This document shows positions 12,551-25,854 of a stretch of 64,000 bases of DNA, one piece after another. The position numbers and the translations under genes were made by a program. The notes below the pieces were generated by a model. It saw only the letters and a program-made list of their open reading frames with translations, ran no database searches and was not told the DNA's origin. Origin of the DNA: Heterocephalus glaber. Taxonomy: Eukaryota > Chordata > Mammalia > Rodentia > Bathyergidae. The stretch lies in contig NW_004624743.1 in the NCBI RefSeq assembly GCF_000247695.1, positions 4,181,938 to 4,245,937 on the forward strand, given 5' to 3'. Each line of letters begins with the position of its first letter. Position 1 is the stretch's first letter.

Positions 12551-15392
12551 ACTCAAAAACTCATCTGAACATTTTAAATAAGCTTTTTATATTTTTACTT
12601 GAGATAATCAAAGATACCCTTCCATAATTGTGACATTGCTATTTATAACACATCAACTGAGAAATGTATATTCCAAAATGCTAAGGAAATGCTTAACATG
12701 GTGTTATTTAATAGTTGGAAAAATCTAAGTGAAGAAATAAACGTCAGAAATATGTTAAAAAAGAAAAAAGTTTTTGTTTAACTGTATTTTTCTATACTGA
12801 TTCTTTAAATCCAGAACCAATTATGAGCACTGTGCTACTATCAATAATTGCCTGCTGAGCAAGTAAATTTAAAATGGCATTTTCAATTTTCATTATCAAG
12901 ACAAGGAAGAAAATTAAATTGAATACTAATTAGTGCATGTGTGTTATATACCTAAAAGATTAGGAGAATACTATGCTCATTATAAGCAGGTTTAAGCGAA
13001 GTGCTCACATGTTTCATTTAAAGGACTGAATACAAAGAAAAGGATGAAATGTGGTTTCTTTTATATGAGAAACCCAAGTTATAAATAGAGAGAGAAATAA
13101 AAGACAGCTAATAGGAAAGGTGATACATCTTTCTCAAATGGGCAGGGAAGAAGAGAAGGTGGGAGGGAGGAGAAACAGGTGTAAAAAGGACTGAGGATGC
13201 GTTGTGTCCGTGTGCAAACGTCTCGTAAGGAATATAAATATTATGCACTACAAACATGTCCTGATAAAAAATTTTTAAAATGAATGCTTAAACACTGAAA
13301 ATTCATTATGGGATTAATCTCCTCAGAGTCTCTTAAAGATGATTTTCCTTTAAGTAATTTATAAAGTTTCCTTTGCAGGAAATAACATAAAAAACAAGAT
13401 ATTATTAAAGAATGCAAAAAAAAAATACCTTGAACATACTCACTGAGTACTGTGTAACAGTGATGCGTTTTAGTTTTTTTCACCCATTCTTCTAATATGA
13501 AACGTTTTATATTTACTTCTGCTGTTTTTCTATAAAAGTTCATGATCATCTTCAGAAAAAAAGCAAATTATCGCTGCCATCATCATCATCATCAACCCAC
13601 TGGCCATAAAAGTAAGTTTTAAACTATTCTGCTTAAGATGACAGGCAAAGTTATATTTAATCTAAATTTCCCTGAGAGGATCATTGTCTTGCTCCATTGA
13701 ACTTACTTCTCCCTATTATGCCTGAGACAAAGAGAACGGAAGGTCTGTACTTTGAAAGGCAGAATGATACATTGTGTAAAGTGGGCAATAAACTTGGGCA
13801 AAGTAATGCAAAAAAATCAAAGTATGAAATATTAACAACTTTTAAAGTTTTATCATGACTGCAATTCCACAAATGCATTTCAAAATACAGTGGTCAACTA
13901 TAATGGCTAAACATAACTCTGGAATGAGTATTATATATACAGTTTCTTTTATTTTGTATCTATTTTTAAATTAATTGGATTTTCCTCAGTCTCTAATCAA
14001 AACTGTACAGATGTGTTATTTTACTTTTTGAAATTCTTTTTGTACATGTGGCTATAGATGAGAAAAGTCACATGTAATTTAAGAAGCAATTTTCACAAGT
14101 ACACGCAGACATAAATTTATAAAACAAAACAAGTACGCTGGTCCACCATATATTGCTGCTTAGATAAAATAAATCTCTATGAGACATATAAGATTTATTC
14201 AACAAAGGAAGTATTTGAAGATTTCACCCCAGTTCCCAAGTATGAAAGTCTTGTTACTTGGCCATAAATCAATTTTCCTTTTTATTAAATGCCTGTAAAG
14301 CAACCTTTATACATCACATTTAATAATGTCACATCAAAGTTTCTCTGACTCAAAATATGTAGCAAACAGGGAGAACAGATGTCGGCACCTAAGCTGATCA
14401 AAGTTCTGCGTAACCGCCCCCTACTCCAGTGGGAAAGGCCAGAGCTTTTTGGTGGATCCTGTGGCACAGCAAACTAACGAATCCCTCCAGCAATCTTTTC
14501 TTGTTGTGATTTTCTACAGGAGCTTCCCGGACTCCTATCACACCTGTGACTGCTGTTCCTTCGCCATCGAGTCTATCGCAAGCTCTTTTGCAAGGCCCTT
14601 CGGAAGCTGTCTCCACCAGGCAACTTTCCCAGCATGATTTCTTCTTCCTTTGACCCCAGAGCATGTGCACCTGTTTTCCCTTTAGGATACTTCCATGTGA
14701 CCAGATAACCGGATACTAATGAGCTATGTTCCTGACAGGTACAATCCTTCTCAGGAACCACTTATGATCATCTTTTTGTTCTCTAACTTTTACTTTATGG
14801 TTTCAGAAAGAATTAAAAGGAAGAAATATCAGGTTTTCACATTACTACTCTATGTGTAACCCCTGGGAAAATACTTAGTATCTCAGGGTATTGTATTCTT
14901 CTTTAAAAATCAGTGGGCTGATGAGAATACTGTACCTGACACTATGAGTTGAAAGTCCTTAATCACTGAAAGACCATGCTGCTAACATTTGAGACATTGT
15001 CGTATCCATTGTGTATTTTACATTTTCACATGCAAAGCCACATCTCAGACACAGAGAAGGAATAGGTGTAATTTTTTTTGTAGGAGAGGTGCTAATTAGT
15101 TGCTAATTTTGTGGGAGTTGCTGTCTAAATTGGCATGTTCTGAATGAACATGTATCTGAGACTTTCTCTGATGTATCTTAAGATAGTGTTTATATAGCTC
15201 AAGAATTTTATCACTTTAAATCCCTCTAATACACTTGCCAGTGGAATGTGTATGTTCTTCACATTTTTAGCATCTGTAGCCAAACTGAACCCTTAACTAA
15301 ATTACCTTTTCTGAGACCATGAGTGATTTCTTGTCTTCTTTTTCATATGACAACAGGCATTTAGGCAAAACTGTGTATCACCCCAGTGTTAC
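12551..15392. other. Intronic sequence with no assignable feature, adjacent to the discoidin exon
   Basis: AT-rich, including a short (CAT)n run near 13580 and a somewhat richer part at 14390-14760. Frames near 14.4-14.7 kb overlap on both strands and resemble nothing known. I see no extra EDIL3 exon here. Confidence 0.6.
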
Positions 15393-15574
15393 CTGAATCC
15401 ATGGCCATCTGTCATTTTCTGCAGCCGTCCAGGCATTTATCAGTCCCTTCTTATTAAGACGTGCATAGTAGGGGTACCATTTCTGGAGTCCAAAAAGAGC
15501 TCGGTGGGTAGATGAGGCTGTGATTTGCTGATTTGATATGATTCCACCTTCAATTCCCAATGGGCCTGAACATT
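15393..15574 (-). CDS. EDIL3: EDIL3 exon encoding the start of discoidin domain 1 (F5/8 type C)
   Basis: This 182-bp minus-strand exon starts with AA, which joins the last A of the EGF3 exon to make Lys, and then encodes 60 residues from [10 protein letters not shown] through [15 protein letters not shown]. This is the N-terminal part of the first F5/8 type C (discoidin) domain of EDIL3: the opening domain cysteine, the QITASS strand, and the W-x-P-x-x-ARL and NAWT-x(6)-W-x-W-I-Q motifs typical of coagulation factor C1/C2 domains. In the family this domain binds phosphatidylserine-rich membrane and matrix. The acceptor is TTTGTTCCCAG (AG at 15576-15575) and the donor is CAG|GTAACA (GT at 15392-15391). 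The exon enters in phase 1 and leaves in phase 0; read-through past the donor soon meets a stop. MFGE8 is the close paralogue, but the residues here match EDIL3 as I remember it. Probably exon 6. Confidence 0.96.
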
Positions 15575-15576
15575 CT

Positions 15577-17462
15577 GGGAACAAATCAGGAAAAAATGCA
15601 AACATATTAGAAACCCCACATGCAAAATGTGGCTATTAGGTGTGATATAAAATATTTCTAAATGGAATTTAATTAGAGCCATCCTACCACTTAAGCCCCC
15701 ATAGTCCGTAGATCTAGTATTAATCACTGCACGAAGGAAATCATTGTTGCTTTTCTTCCTTTGCTCTGAAAGAGGCTTCAGAACAGACCTGTCCCTTATG
15801 CGTGCTGATTCTACTCTATGTGCCGATTACTTGCTGTGAGCTGGTCATGGTAACAAGAGCATCACGCTCTTCACAGGTCTATCTCTTTTCAGTTATACCA
15901 ATAAGAAATTGTAAAGGGCCCATGTCACATTCCATATTCTCAGAGATAATGACCTCTCCTAAACCCTAAATCATAAGCCCTCGTAAAGACTTGTTGAGGC
16001 AATTAATGTGCATCTAACTTTTCAGCCAAAACCAGTTTTGCACTCACAGCATTTTTCACTGTGAAACTTTTTTTTTCTTATGTGAAACTTTTTTAGCCAT
16101 AGAAGTTTTGCTTTGCCAAGAGTGGATATATACAAATCTGTCTACATAGTAAAATATTAAACTATCTATGATATATTGTAAACGACAGGAAAGAGGTAGA
16201 GAAATTATTTTCATACGGAGAGTTATAACTGTAATCGTGTAAGACAATATCATGCAGCAAGTCAAGGTATTGAAATATTTTTCTTTGTAATATTTTAGGA
16301 CAAAATTTATAATTCTCTAAGGATTCTGTATTTGCATCATAATTTTCTTTTATTTTTCTAAGAATTTGTGAATTAGAAACCTAATATAATTGCATGATAA
16401 ATATTTAAAACACTAAGATTAAAAACAGACTCCAATAAAATGTCCTCTGATACTAAACATGTTTAGTTCTTAAAATCAGAAATGGAGTTAATTTCATCTA
16501 AAATATATATGTACATTGACTATATAGTTATATGCATCATATGTATTTTAATTCCTTAATAATTTAATACGATTTACCAGATTTAATTTCAGCTTTGAAA
16601 ATTCAAAATAGGTAGAATTATGATATAACAAAAACTATACCTAATTTTCTTAATTTCTTTAACATTTCATACATTATATTTACATGTTTGCCAACCTAAA
16701 TTTGGATAATAAATAGAATAATATTTAACATTTTGCACACTATATTTAAATTGTTGCCAATATAGGATTAGTTAATATGATAATTATATTATGAAATTTA
16801 CTACAACATATCATTCAAGAATTCTTGAAAATTTGAAAAAGGGCTCATTGCCACCATTAAATGTTGGCACACATAAGTCAATTTGACCAATGATTACCAC
16901 CAAGGACAGTTTAAATTTTCATTGTTCTGTAGCCTAATATTAGTCAGCAATCAAATGCTGTTCTCAGACCATGACTGAGAAAAACATTGCCATCACTGGA
17001 TCATAATTTCTTTAGAAGTTAGGGAGATATTTTCACTGTTAATTGCATTTCATTGCAATAAATGTGCTCTTCTTTGTAATTCCATGGTGAAACAGTAAGA
17101 GGCTGTAAGCACAATAGTAACATTTTTCAAATGCCTTTAAAACCTTTAAACATTTTTATAAAGAGAATTAAAAGACATGGATAAATAATAATTTTAATCA
17201 GACAGTACTAGCAAAGATGGTATGAACACAGTAAAATTTCATCTTTGCAATTTACAATTAAAACATCATTCACTGGATATGTTAAATCTAGATAACATGG
17301 GAATGTTACACTTCATGAAAGTACTCGACATCATATTGGTCATTAAATTAATAATTCATTCATTTAAAAAATCGCAATATTAGAAGCTGTGGATAATAAT
17401 CTTATTTTCACATTCCAAAACCCTTAACGTTGAAAAACACAAATGTTGATCCTTTATTTTAC
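15577..17462. other. Very AT-rich intronic sequence
   Basis: Unassigned except for a diverged tandem duplication at 16661-16792, listed separately. No open frame of note. Confidence 0.55.
16661..16792. repeat. Diverged tandem duplication, period about 66 bp
   Basis: Unit 1 (16661-16726) and unit 2 (16727-16792) share AACATTT, CA(T/C)TATATTTA, then GTTTGCCAA versus GTTGCCAA, in the same order. Divergence is substantial; seen by eye. Confidence 0.5.
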
Positions 17463-17471
17463 TGCTGCCTA

Positions 17472-17476
<5 letters not shown>

Positions 17477-17502
<26 letters not shown>

Positions 17503-17595
17503 TATTTATTTATTTTTTTGGTACCAGGGATCAAACTCGGGTACTTGGGCTTGCACAGCAGGTGGCAAAACCACTGAGCTAAATCCCCAGCCCCT
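17477..17595 (-). mobile_element. ID SINE with expanded (ATT)n/(ATTT)n tail
   Basis: A minus-strand ID body (GGGGCTGGGGATTTAGCTCA on its own strand, A box TAGCTCAGTGG, degenerate B box GTTTGATCC) with the GGTACC end at 17520-17525. The A-tail has grown into (TTA)n and (TTTA)n microsatellite on the left. A 14-bp target duplication, TGCTGCCTATTTTA, lies at 17463-17476 and 17596-17609. Confidence 0.93.
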
Positions 17596-17609
17596 TGCTG
17601 CCTATTTTA

Positions 17610-18180
17610 AACTTTAATAGTTTTATAAACTTCTTAAAATAGTAAGAAACTTTCATGATGTCACTTGGTCTGATTTAAGAACTGCAGAAGCCTGGCTTTT
17701 TAGCAGCACTGCTATTGAAGGGGCCCCAAGGACGCTGCCCTTGTTCTGCGCCATGGCTGAGCAGAATGGTACAGCAGGTGACGAGGCCGCGTCTTGCAGA
17801 CCACTTACTGCAGGCCACTAGCTGGATTGGCAGAGCTGCAGAGCTGGGCTTCATCAATTAAACGGTTGTGAGGGCCTCAGGAAGAACTCCGTGCCATTTA
17901 GCAGTGTGTATCTCAAGACCTTAGGTGGAACTGGACATCCTGACAGTATTTGCAATGTTTGAAAAGAGAGATCAGATCTCAAAGCACACTACTCACCAAG
18001 TCTATTTTGTTGATGCTCTTAACCTACCAAGCTCTTTATTAGCTCAGACTTCAGCAAATACATTGCCTGTTAGCTGTTGCAGAGAATCACATAAACCAAG
18101 TAACAATGATTGATTTTAAAACTATATTGGTGTTGTGCTATGACTAGATGCTAGATGTCTTTTAAAAATTTGAGTCATGA
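17610..18180. other. Unassigned intronic sequence with a CpG-containing part
   Basis: The part at 17690-17890 is richer in GC and CpG than its surroundings ('gacgaggccgcgtcttg') and could be an unrecognised LTR or old pseudogene. I cannot assign it. Confidence 0.45.
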
Positions 18181-18368
18181 AGCTAGGTGTGGTACTGCAT
18201 CCCTGTAATCCCAGCACCCTGGGAGCCTGAGGCAGGAGGACTCCAAGTTGGAGGCTAGGCTGGGCATTCAGCAACTTAGGGAGATCCTGTCTCAAAATAA
18301 AAACCATAAAATAATGATTAGGGATGTAGCTCAGTGTGAAAATCCTGGGTTAATTCCCAGTAGGACAG
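18181..18368 (+). mobile_element. B1-dID composite SINE
   Basis: The left half is 7SL/B1-like ('ctgtaatcccagcaccctgg', 'ggcaggaggactccaagttg', 'agatcctgtctcaaaataaa'). The right half is a degenerate ID-like tRNA part ('attagggatgtagctcagtg', 'ctgggttaattcccagtag'). This B1 plus ID fusion is the B1-dID family of non-muroid rodents. No clean target duplication, so an old copy. Confidence 0.85.
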
Positions 18369-19314
18369 ATAAACAGGGTGATGATAGCACCTAACTCAAT
18401 AGCCTTTATAACAATAAATTATTTACAATTGATGAGCATGGCTCTGTAATTCACTTACTTGCAAGCCCCTCTTGAGAGAACCTCAATCAAGGTGAAACTA
18501 CCCACAGCCTACTCCACTCCTACACAGCACCTCATACATCAGACAAGCTCAACAGGTATGCACTGAAGATTAGCATGCAGGCTCTTGTCGGTGAACTACT
18601 GAAGAAGTTCAAGTCTCACATTTATTTCACACTGCAAAACTGTCACAAAACCATTTTTCCCCACTGATCATGTGGCCCACAAATGGGTCATCATAATAAA
18701 AGATTCAAATTCCAATTTCCCTTGGCCTGTGCTACCCACTTCCCCAGTGCCTTAGTAAATCCAACAGTTGTAAAACTAATGAAGGACTTGCAATCCAGAA
18801 TGTAAATGATTATACACCTAAGACTAAGTGACCTTATGTGATTAACAATAAGATGCTTGAAAAGAAAGATAATATGGAGAAATACATTGCCATCACTATC
18901 AATGGTGAAGGAAGAGATATGAAATAATATCAGATAAGGACATGAGTATGAAGAATGTTATTCACCTGATCTTCACATGTATGTATGCACACAGTCTTCA
19001 AAATAATACTTCAAAGCTGGAGGAGAGAGAAGTTAATCCTCGAATAGGTGAGTCTGGAATTTAGGGTTTAGTGAGTCTTTGAAGGTTGTTTCTGATATTC
19101 TTCTTCTGCTGTTGCCTTATTTGGGGGTACTCCTATCCGGGGAAGGGAGTGAATATGGCGGGAACAAGAATAAAATCAAACCATTGGCTCATCCAGGGAA
19201 GCTAATATGGGAAGGCCAATTAAAGTCTGATTACTTTATTGAAATTTTATCATATGCCCACCCTTCAGTCAATCCTTCCTTAACTAACTGAATTCAGTTT
19301 TGAAAATACATACT
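18369..19314. other. Intronic sequence with no assignable feature
   Basis: Mixed composition. No coding signal or familiar repeat. Confidence 0.5.
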
Positions 19315-19500
19315 TATTGGAGATTTGCTATTTATTAAGCACTTTTATAGGTAATAGTGATAAAAAGATGAACAAGGCAGAAAATGTCTGCTCTTAAGGA
19401 GTCTGTAGTTTAATGGGGGTCCAAACTAAAAACACACATCTAAATAAACAAGAAAATACATAAAATGATAAGTGCTATGGAGGAAAAATGAAGGGTGAAT
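19315..19500 (-). repeat. L2 LINE fragment (reverse)
   Basis: 'ctatttattaagcacttt' near 19328, 'gatgaacaaggcagaaaatg' near 19367, 'ggagtctgtagtttaatggg' near 19398 and 'gataagtgctatggagga' near 19467 follow the order of a reverse-complement L2 3' region. The name is from memory of the consensus. Confidence 0.65.
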
Positions 19501-22500
19501 CCAGTGAGAGTGTCAGGTTACAAGCGGTTACCTCTTTGAGACATCACAGTAAATCTGACTTCTGGATGGGAAGCAGCAACTGACAAGTATCCGAAGTTTA
19601 CAGTCCTGATTTTCCAAAGAGTACCAGTTCAGTGAGGGAAGACAGGCAGAAATACAAACATTTATTGACAAGGCAGAGGCTGTGTTGCTTGATGCACTGG
19701 ATTCAAAGGGGGAATGGGAAAGGGAATCATAATCTAGCCCGGAGTTCAGGGAAAGAATTCTTGGAAGAAAACAGAAACTAGCACAGTGGAGAAGGTAGTG
19801 AGGATAGACACAAATAGGAAACAGCCTGGTAAGGTAAGTGAAGTAGAGGCGGGTCAGTGTGTCTACACCAGCACGGGTTTGTAGGAGGGTGGCTTGAAGA
19901 AGCACAGCTCTTATGTGGCTGAGGCGCTTGCTGACAGGAATTGATTCTGAAGGATTCTAACCATGGCTGCCATAGTTTCAGCTATAGATCATCCTCACTG
20001 TACCTTGATTTAAGAGGGGACAAAACTATGGTCAAATAACAACAGTGATTTTCCAGGTGAAAAAGCATGAAAGACGGAAGGAGAAGAGGAAGAGCTAAAA
20101 ATATTCAGGAAGAAAAGTTAGGCAGCTCTGGCAGTGATTAGACACTGCCCAGTCTGCAGGGACAGGGCTGAAAAGTGAGCGCTTTCTACACGCACACCAC
20201 AATCAGAATGCTCTGGACCCACAACCCATTCTCACAGATTGTGTGTGCCCATCCGTCATGGTCCCAAAAGATAAGGGGCCCCTTTTGCAGGTGGAGATTA
20301 CATTCCTCATCCTATCTACCAGCTTCAACTTTGCCGGACATTTAATGATGATCTGAAAGGGCAAATAATCTTTTAAAAATAAATACCAAAGATAAGAAAA
20401 CAGTTAACATCGTAGTTAACATAGCAATATTTTGTTTGTGCAAATTATTTTACAATTTAAAAAACCATTTTCACCTCTATTCTCAAGAGGCCAGAGACAT
20501 GGGAGCTTTGGTTAGAAATCGATTTTGGGCTGATCAAAGAGGAAGAGCCCTTCCACACTAAGGAAAAGCAGGGAGCCTGACGTGAGGTCCTCTTTTTCAA
20601 TTCGCTGCCCTCCTGGGTGAACAACACCAAGTGGATCAGCGCTGCCTTGGGCAGGGTGAAGCACTAGCAGAATGCAGTCCTGGGAAACGGTGCTCTGCAT
20701 TTGCTGGGTGAGAGAGCATGTTTACGCATCTTTAGTGCTCTGCTCGCTTTTGTCAGGTACAACAGTAAATTAATGAGAACATTCCACATTGACTACTGGA
20801 GACTCTCAGGCCCCATTTACACAGTCACTTAAGGTAACTGCATTGCCCCATGGCCTGAGTGCACTGGAAATGCCTCTGGCCTGAGGCCCTGCTGTTCAGC
20901 CTAATTCTGAGCAACTGAGCCCCATCAACTGGCAGCTGAGCAGCTGGAACTGCCGGGCCCAGTCTCAAGCACCCTCCTCAGAGCGGCTTTGGCTACAGAT
21001 GGAGCAGCTTCGGAGAAAAGTCTTTTGCACTCTGCAAACTCATTCTCTGGAGTGTGGCAAAGAGTGGTGTCTGCATTTTATTGATCTTGCAGCTGACAAG
21101 TCAGGGGTGCCTCAGGATGTCTCGCATCTTGCTCCTAAGTGTGCTGATGAAGCCTTTCAAATTAGCAGGATGCATGGCTGCATCTGCAGCAGAAATGTAC
21201 TGCTTTCCTTTGCTCTATCTCAATACTCGGACATCTTCAGAATGAAAGGAGTTCAAATTAAAGCCATGTAAGAAACAAATCTCCTCTACACGTCTCTGGT
21301 CCTCGTTTTCTGTGTGCAGCTCAGGGTCTTGCAGGAGTGAGTCCTCAGCTGTGCTCCTTCCACGCAAAAACTGCTCACTGCTGCGCTGGGAGGGCTTGCT
21401 GCTGACCACCAGATCCGCAGAAATTAATGCTGATTCCAACCCAGCTTTCTCTGCTGCTGCACTACGACCACGACCTTTCCTTTACTCCTATGGTTTGTTT
21501 TATGTTCGTTGTCCTGATAGCAGATTTTTAAACTGGTGAGAGAGGAATCGCAGCCATTATTTCTTACTCTATACTCTGAGGCTTATAGGAGCCTGAATTT
21601 TTTTTTTTCCCATGTGAGTTTTGTCACTGAATCACCATGCACTTGATCTACATTCTCTCAAGGTTGTCATTTTTCTGGTGTTAGGAAGTAGTGTCAGAAG
21701 CAAGAGGGCAAGGGGTGGGTGAAACCAGAATTGGAAGAAAGGGTGGAAAAGGGCCTGGAAGCTCCAGTTGGGCTGTGGGAGACAGGGTAGGAGATGGCGG
21801 AGCGCCAGAATAGAAGGTGTAGCACGTCACCTCCTGGGTCACGGCCTGGGAATGAGCTCCCCAAAGGACCTACGGTGAAAATCCATTTGGGGCCGTTTGT
21901 TTCCCTCCACACCCCAAGACTGCTTCTTTGTCCCAGGATACAAATTTCACCCGCAGCCACAACAACCTCGCTTAGGGAAACCAGTAACTGAAAACTTGTC
22001 AGAATCGCACTCAAAACTCAGTTAGGCTTCTCTGGACACATAAAAAGCTTGTGCACCTTAGAGAAAAGCTGCTTCTCTGCCACATGGGCGGCGTAGTGCA
22101 GACAAAGGCTAATTTCCTTCACAGTTTCGAAGGCTGTAACTGTGTGATACGTGACCACAAAAGCACACCCCTTCTCCTATTGGGCATTGTCTTCTATTAT
22201 GTTTTACACTAGCAGTTCAGAAGGAATCCAGATTAAATAACAGGAACCACTATTTGTGCATATATTGTTCCTGCTGGGCAATAATCTTCATGAAAGTAGA
22301 AATAATACCTTTGCATTATTTATGTTTCCAAAGCCACTTAGCACCGTGCCTTAGAAGTTGGCAGTTTTCAGTATTGTGGGGTAAGGTAAATTAAAACAAA
22401 TCACAGCTTTTTAGAATTACCTCTCTTCCTTATCTGAAACTGAATTCATTTTCTGAATGTAGAGATTATCACTCCAAGGATTCACTATACAGAATAGGTG

Positions 22501-22537
22501 TTAAAATTTAAAAAAAATTTTTAAATGTTAGAATACT

Positions 22538-22542
<5 letters not shown>
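19501..22542. other. Unassigned intronic stretch, partly CpG-containing
   Basis: 19.5-20.1, 20.5-21.5 and 21.7-22.2 kb are less AT-rich than most of the intron and carry short frames on both strands (the longest 125 residues, minus strand, 19528-19905). None shows domain motifs or codon bias I can recognise. Old LTR sequence is possible. Confidence 0.45.

Positions 22543-22572
<30 letters not shown>
22543..22572. repeat. (AC)15 microsatellite
   Basis: An uninterrupted AC dinucleotide run of about 30 bp. Likely length-polymorphic. Confidence 0.97.
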
Positions 22573-22574
<2 letters not shown>

Positions 22575-24854
22575 ACCAGCTCTTATAGAGTAATATGTTC
22601 AGAGTGAAACCGACTTTCCTAATGTTACAAATTCAACTGTCAGCCATCCAGCTACTTTTCTGTAAAATGTGGTTTTGCTTCTCTTCACACTGTGTTATCT
22701 CAAGCCAATTATGATATATTATCAGTTCAAATTAATTGGTTTGAATTTAGGAAGATATTGAACTTATGAATAAGCTAAATTATAATAGGAAATTATCCAT
22801 CAATATTTCCCAAAGCTGAATTATGAGCACGCCGATGCAGAATACGGGGTTATTTAAGTTGTACAGGGAACGGACTCTAGTACTGAAAGACCAAAATCCT
22901 TATTGATGGAGTTTGTAAAAGTCAATAGGATTTAATAAGTTTGTCGCCCTGTCATGATGAGCAGTGTTTCCACAGGAGAGCAGACAAGGGCAGCTGAGGC
23001 AGCTTAAGACGCAGCCTTCCAAACAGAAGACCTCAGGCTTTTTCAAGCTCTAAGTGCACTTCTGGAGCCAGGTAATGTTTTGGTGACTTGTGCCTGGGAG
23101 TCCACATAAACTGCTCAATCTGTCTTCTACCGACCAAGATAGCAGCAGAGGGGAAAGACTGAAATTCAAAAACTGGAGATGTATCCCTATTCTTGCTTTG
23201 CGATGACACATACAGCTGCCTAGAAAGAGTTAAAAAGGCCACAACACTGAGGTAAGGAGCTGCTGAAGAAGCATGAGCTGTACAGAATGGGAATTTTCAC
23301 AGTGCTGCGCAGATGGTACCTTCCAGTGCTTTTAAGAATTGATATATTATTTAGATCTTTCAGAATTCTCCTGCTAATGTATATTAAGGAAGTGCTATAA
23401 GGCACTGCCTCTGATATTTTGTTATAAAGTAAATATTATTTGCATATCAGGCACTGATTTTTGTAAGTGTTTGTGTGATAAATCATTGTCTCAAATCCAA
23501 TTCTTAATTCTATCTAGCCATTTTTCTTTCTGGACAACTTTGCTATGATTTTCTCCACACTAGATGTTGTCTCAGGTCAAGAATGAAGTCTCAGTCTCCA
23601 GGGTGGAAAGGAATCAGGAGGTGAGCAGGAGACCACCGCAGGTAGCTAGGTGTGGCCAAAGGCGCATCTGCTCACACGAGAACACTTGGGCAAGTGCAGG
23701 ATAAATGCCAAAGGAGAAAAATGGCGCCAAAGAGAGAGAAAAATGGCTCCTGCAAATACGATATAGATCCTGGGTCTGCAGGTCCTGCACTCCAGAGATA
23801 TCGGCACTAGGTCTTCCTCTAAAACATTTGAGCCCATGTTCGATTAGAAAATGAACAGATGATACCATATAATTAGAGCAGAATTGGGGCTTAGCCATGG
23901 AATTGAAAATACTTGCAAATGATTTTAACTGTACTGTTCCCTTCAAAACTACAATCTCAACTGTGCTGTATAATTTTTTCTCTTCAGATTGCCTGTTTTT
24001 CCAGTATGTATCTGAGGCAGAAGCTGAACTCTTGGAAACATGCATTTACAACTTGAACATTTCTACAGAGAAAAGGCCACAAAGCTCTTCATATTACATT
24101 TACAGTGACTGTGGTAGCCCAGAAAGAAGTGATTTAACATACAAGTTTCAACATAACAAATGGCAAACTACTGAAACAAAGGATGCTTTACCAGTTTTAT
24201 AGAAAGAACATTCAAGGGGAATTTAGCAGAGTGACAATTTTATTATGAATCTGTAGAAACTAAACCAGCTTTCATACATTATCTCTCATTCAGCAGAGAT
24301 TCTGATGAGATCTGTTCTATAATATAATGAATATGGAACAGCCCCGGGAAATGGAAAATGTGACTGCTGATACTTTTCAAATTTGTTATATGTAATAATG
24401 AAACAGACCCTTGTACCCCCTGGTGTCTAGGTTAAATACTTATTTTGGTGGGACAATATGCACAAAAAACCTCTAGACTTTGTACCAACAAATGCATTCT
24501 TTTTAGACAAATTGTGAGCAATTAAAGTTATGCTTAAATGTTCACCGACTAAAATGAATATGAAATATAATCTATATTCAATAAAATTTCTACATTTGAA
24601 TAAATGTCTATTTCCTGGCAAGTTGCAACAGAATTCAGTATTGCTGTGTAGCTCAACCTAATGATTAAGTAAATGTACATCTTATGTGTTTAATATGTGA
24701 AATGTATATACTTTTAAACTCCAATTACTTTTATATCTATCTAATATGAAGTTGTAAATTTTGAACAACACTCATGAAAATTAGAATTCTATGCGACTTA
24801 AGAGACTTTAAAGAAACGAGAAGTTCCTGTTTTCCTCACTTTGGAATTACACAC
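22573..24854. other. Intronic sequence with no assignable feature
   Basis: Contains the longest open frame of the window (143 residues, minus strand, 23614-24045), which has no recognisable motif, is overlapped by frames on both strands, and is read here as chance. No repeat family recognised. Confidence 0.5.
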
Positions 24855-25010
24855 GAATTGGGCATGTTGATGCAAACCTGTAGCTCCAGCACTCAGGAGG
24901 CTGAGGTGGGAGAACTACTGTGAGTTCGAGGCTCGCTTGGGCCACATAGTAAATTTAAGACCAGCTTGAACTACGTAGTGAGATTGTGTTAAAAAAAAAT
25001 TGAAATGACA
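24855..25010 (+). mobile_element. B1 SINE (7SL-derived)
   Basis: Starts 'gggcatgttgatgcaaacct', then 'ctccagcactcaggaggctg', 'gtgagttcgaggctcgcttg' and 'gaccagcttgaactacgtag', ending in an A-run near 24991. Two related blocks ('ggccacatagtaaa' and 'gaactacgtagtgag') reflect the internal duplication of B1. A monomeric old copy with the 7SL Pol III box region still readable. Confidence 0.85.
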
Positions 25011-25854
25011 GAAAAAACTAGGTTCTTAAACAGCTTGGATTTTACAAAAGGTTGTCAAACTCACTGCTCTAATATGTTTCTTTTAAAGGATTAACCAGGA
25101 ATGAGATGGGGCCAATCAGTCATGTTTTTAATGAAAAATGGAGACAGCAGAATTAATTTCATTTCGATAATCTCAAGTGCAAATGAAGAGAATAGTGACT
25201 TGTTTTCTCACAAATCTTTTTTAAGTCAGATGCTTAAAAATACTACACACATTATTTTCTAACTGAACAGATATAAGGACACAGCAGGATATAGTCACTG
25301 TCTTCAGTACAAAGAAAAGATAAATTCAATAAAAATACAGAGAGGAAAACCAAAGATAGGATGCACATTTTACTTTATATTAGTAAGAAAAAATTTCAGT
25401 TGAATATTTTTTTAAATTAGTGAAATTCTCTTTGAGTACACAGAAAAAGATTAACTGTGAGAACTATAAATTGCTCAGACAGGGGGTTATGACAATACAT
25501 GATTAGTGCTCCGGAGTTTGAAAAGTTATCAGCTCCATTAACCCAAACTGCAAAGATAAAAAGAAGAGAGAAACATTGACTTTCTACTTAGAGATTCAAA
25601 AGTTCATGACTTCACTGGATCATAAAATTTAAAAATGCAGGTAATATTTTAGGAAATATCTAACTTAACAATTAAGTTAATGTAATAGTACTTTTTCACT
25701 TGTAAAGTACATTATTGAGTCTTGGCAAATTTTTTATTACAGGAATTCATGAAAATTGCCTTTCATTGCAATTTTGTTTAAGGCCACGAAGACAAATGCA
25801 ATTCCAAAAATCTCTATTTCGAACAGAACCTTGAACAAGAATGTGTTCAAAGTG
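25011..25854. other. AT-rich intronic sequence with no assignable feature
   Basis: No coding signal. A phrase near 25265-25310 is faintly L2-like. Confidence 0.5.

Larger units (their letters stand above)
1..15392 (-). other. EDIL3: EDIL3 intron downstream of the first discoidin exon (partial)
   Basis: Begins at the GTAACA donor of the discoidin exon on the minus strand and runs off the left end of the window. The next coding segment of the discoidin domain (expected after W-I-Q) is not found here, so this phase-0 intron is longer than 15.39 kb. Confidence 0.9.

Noticed and set aside
23614..24045. Longest open frame (143 residues, minus strand)
   Set aside because: No domain or motif recognised and no splice signals that link it to EDIL3. 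It is cysteine- and serine-rich without order, and frames on both strands overlap it. Chance is enough in 64 kb.
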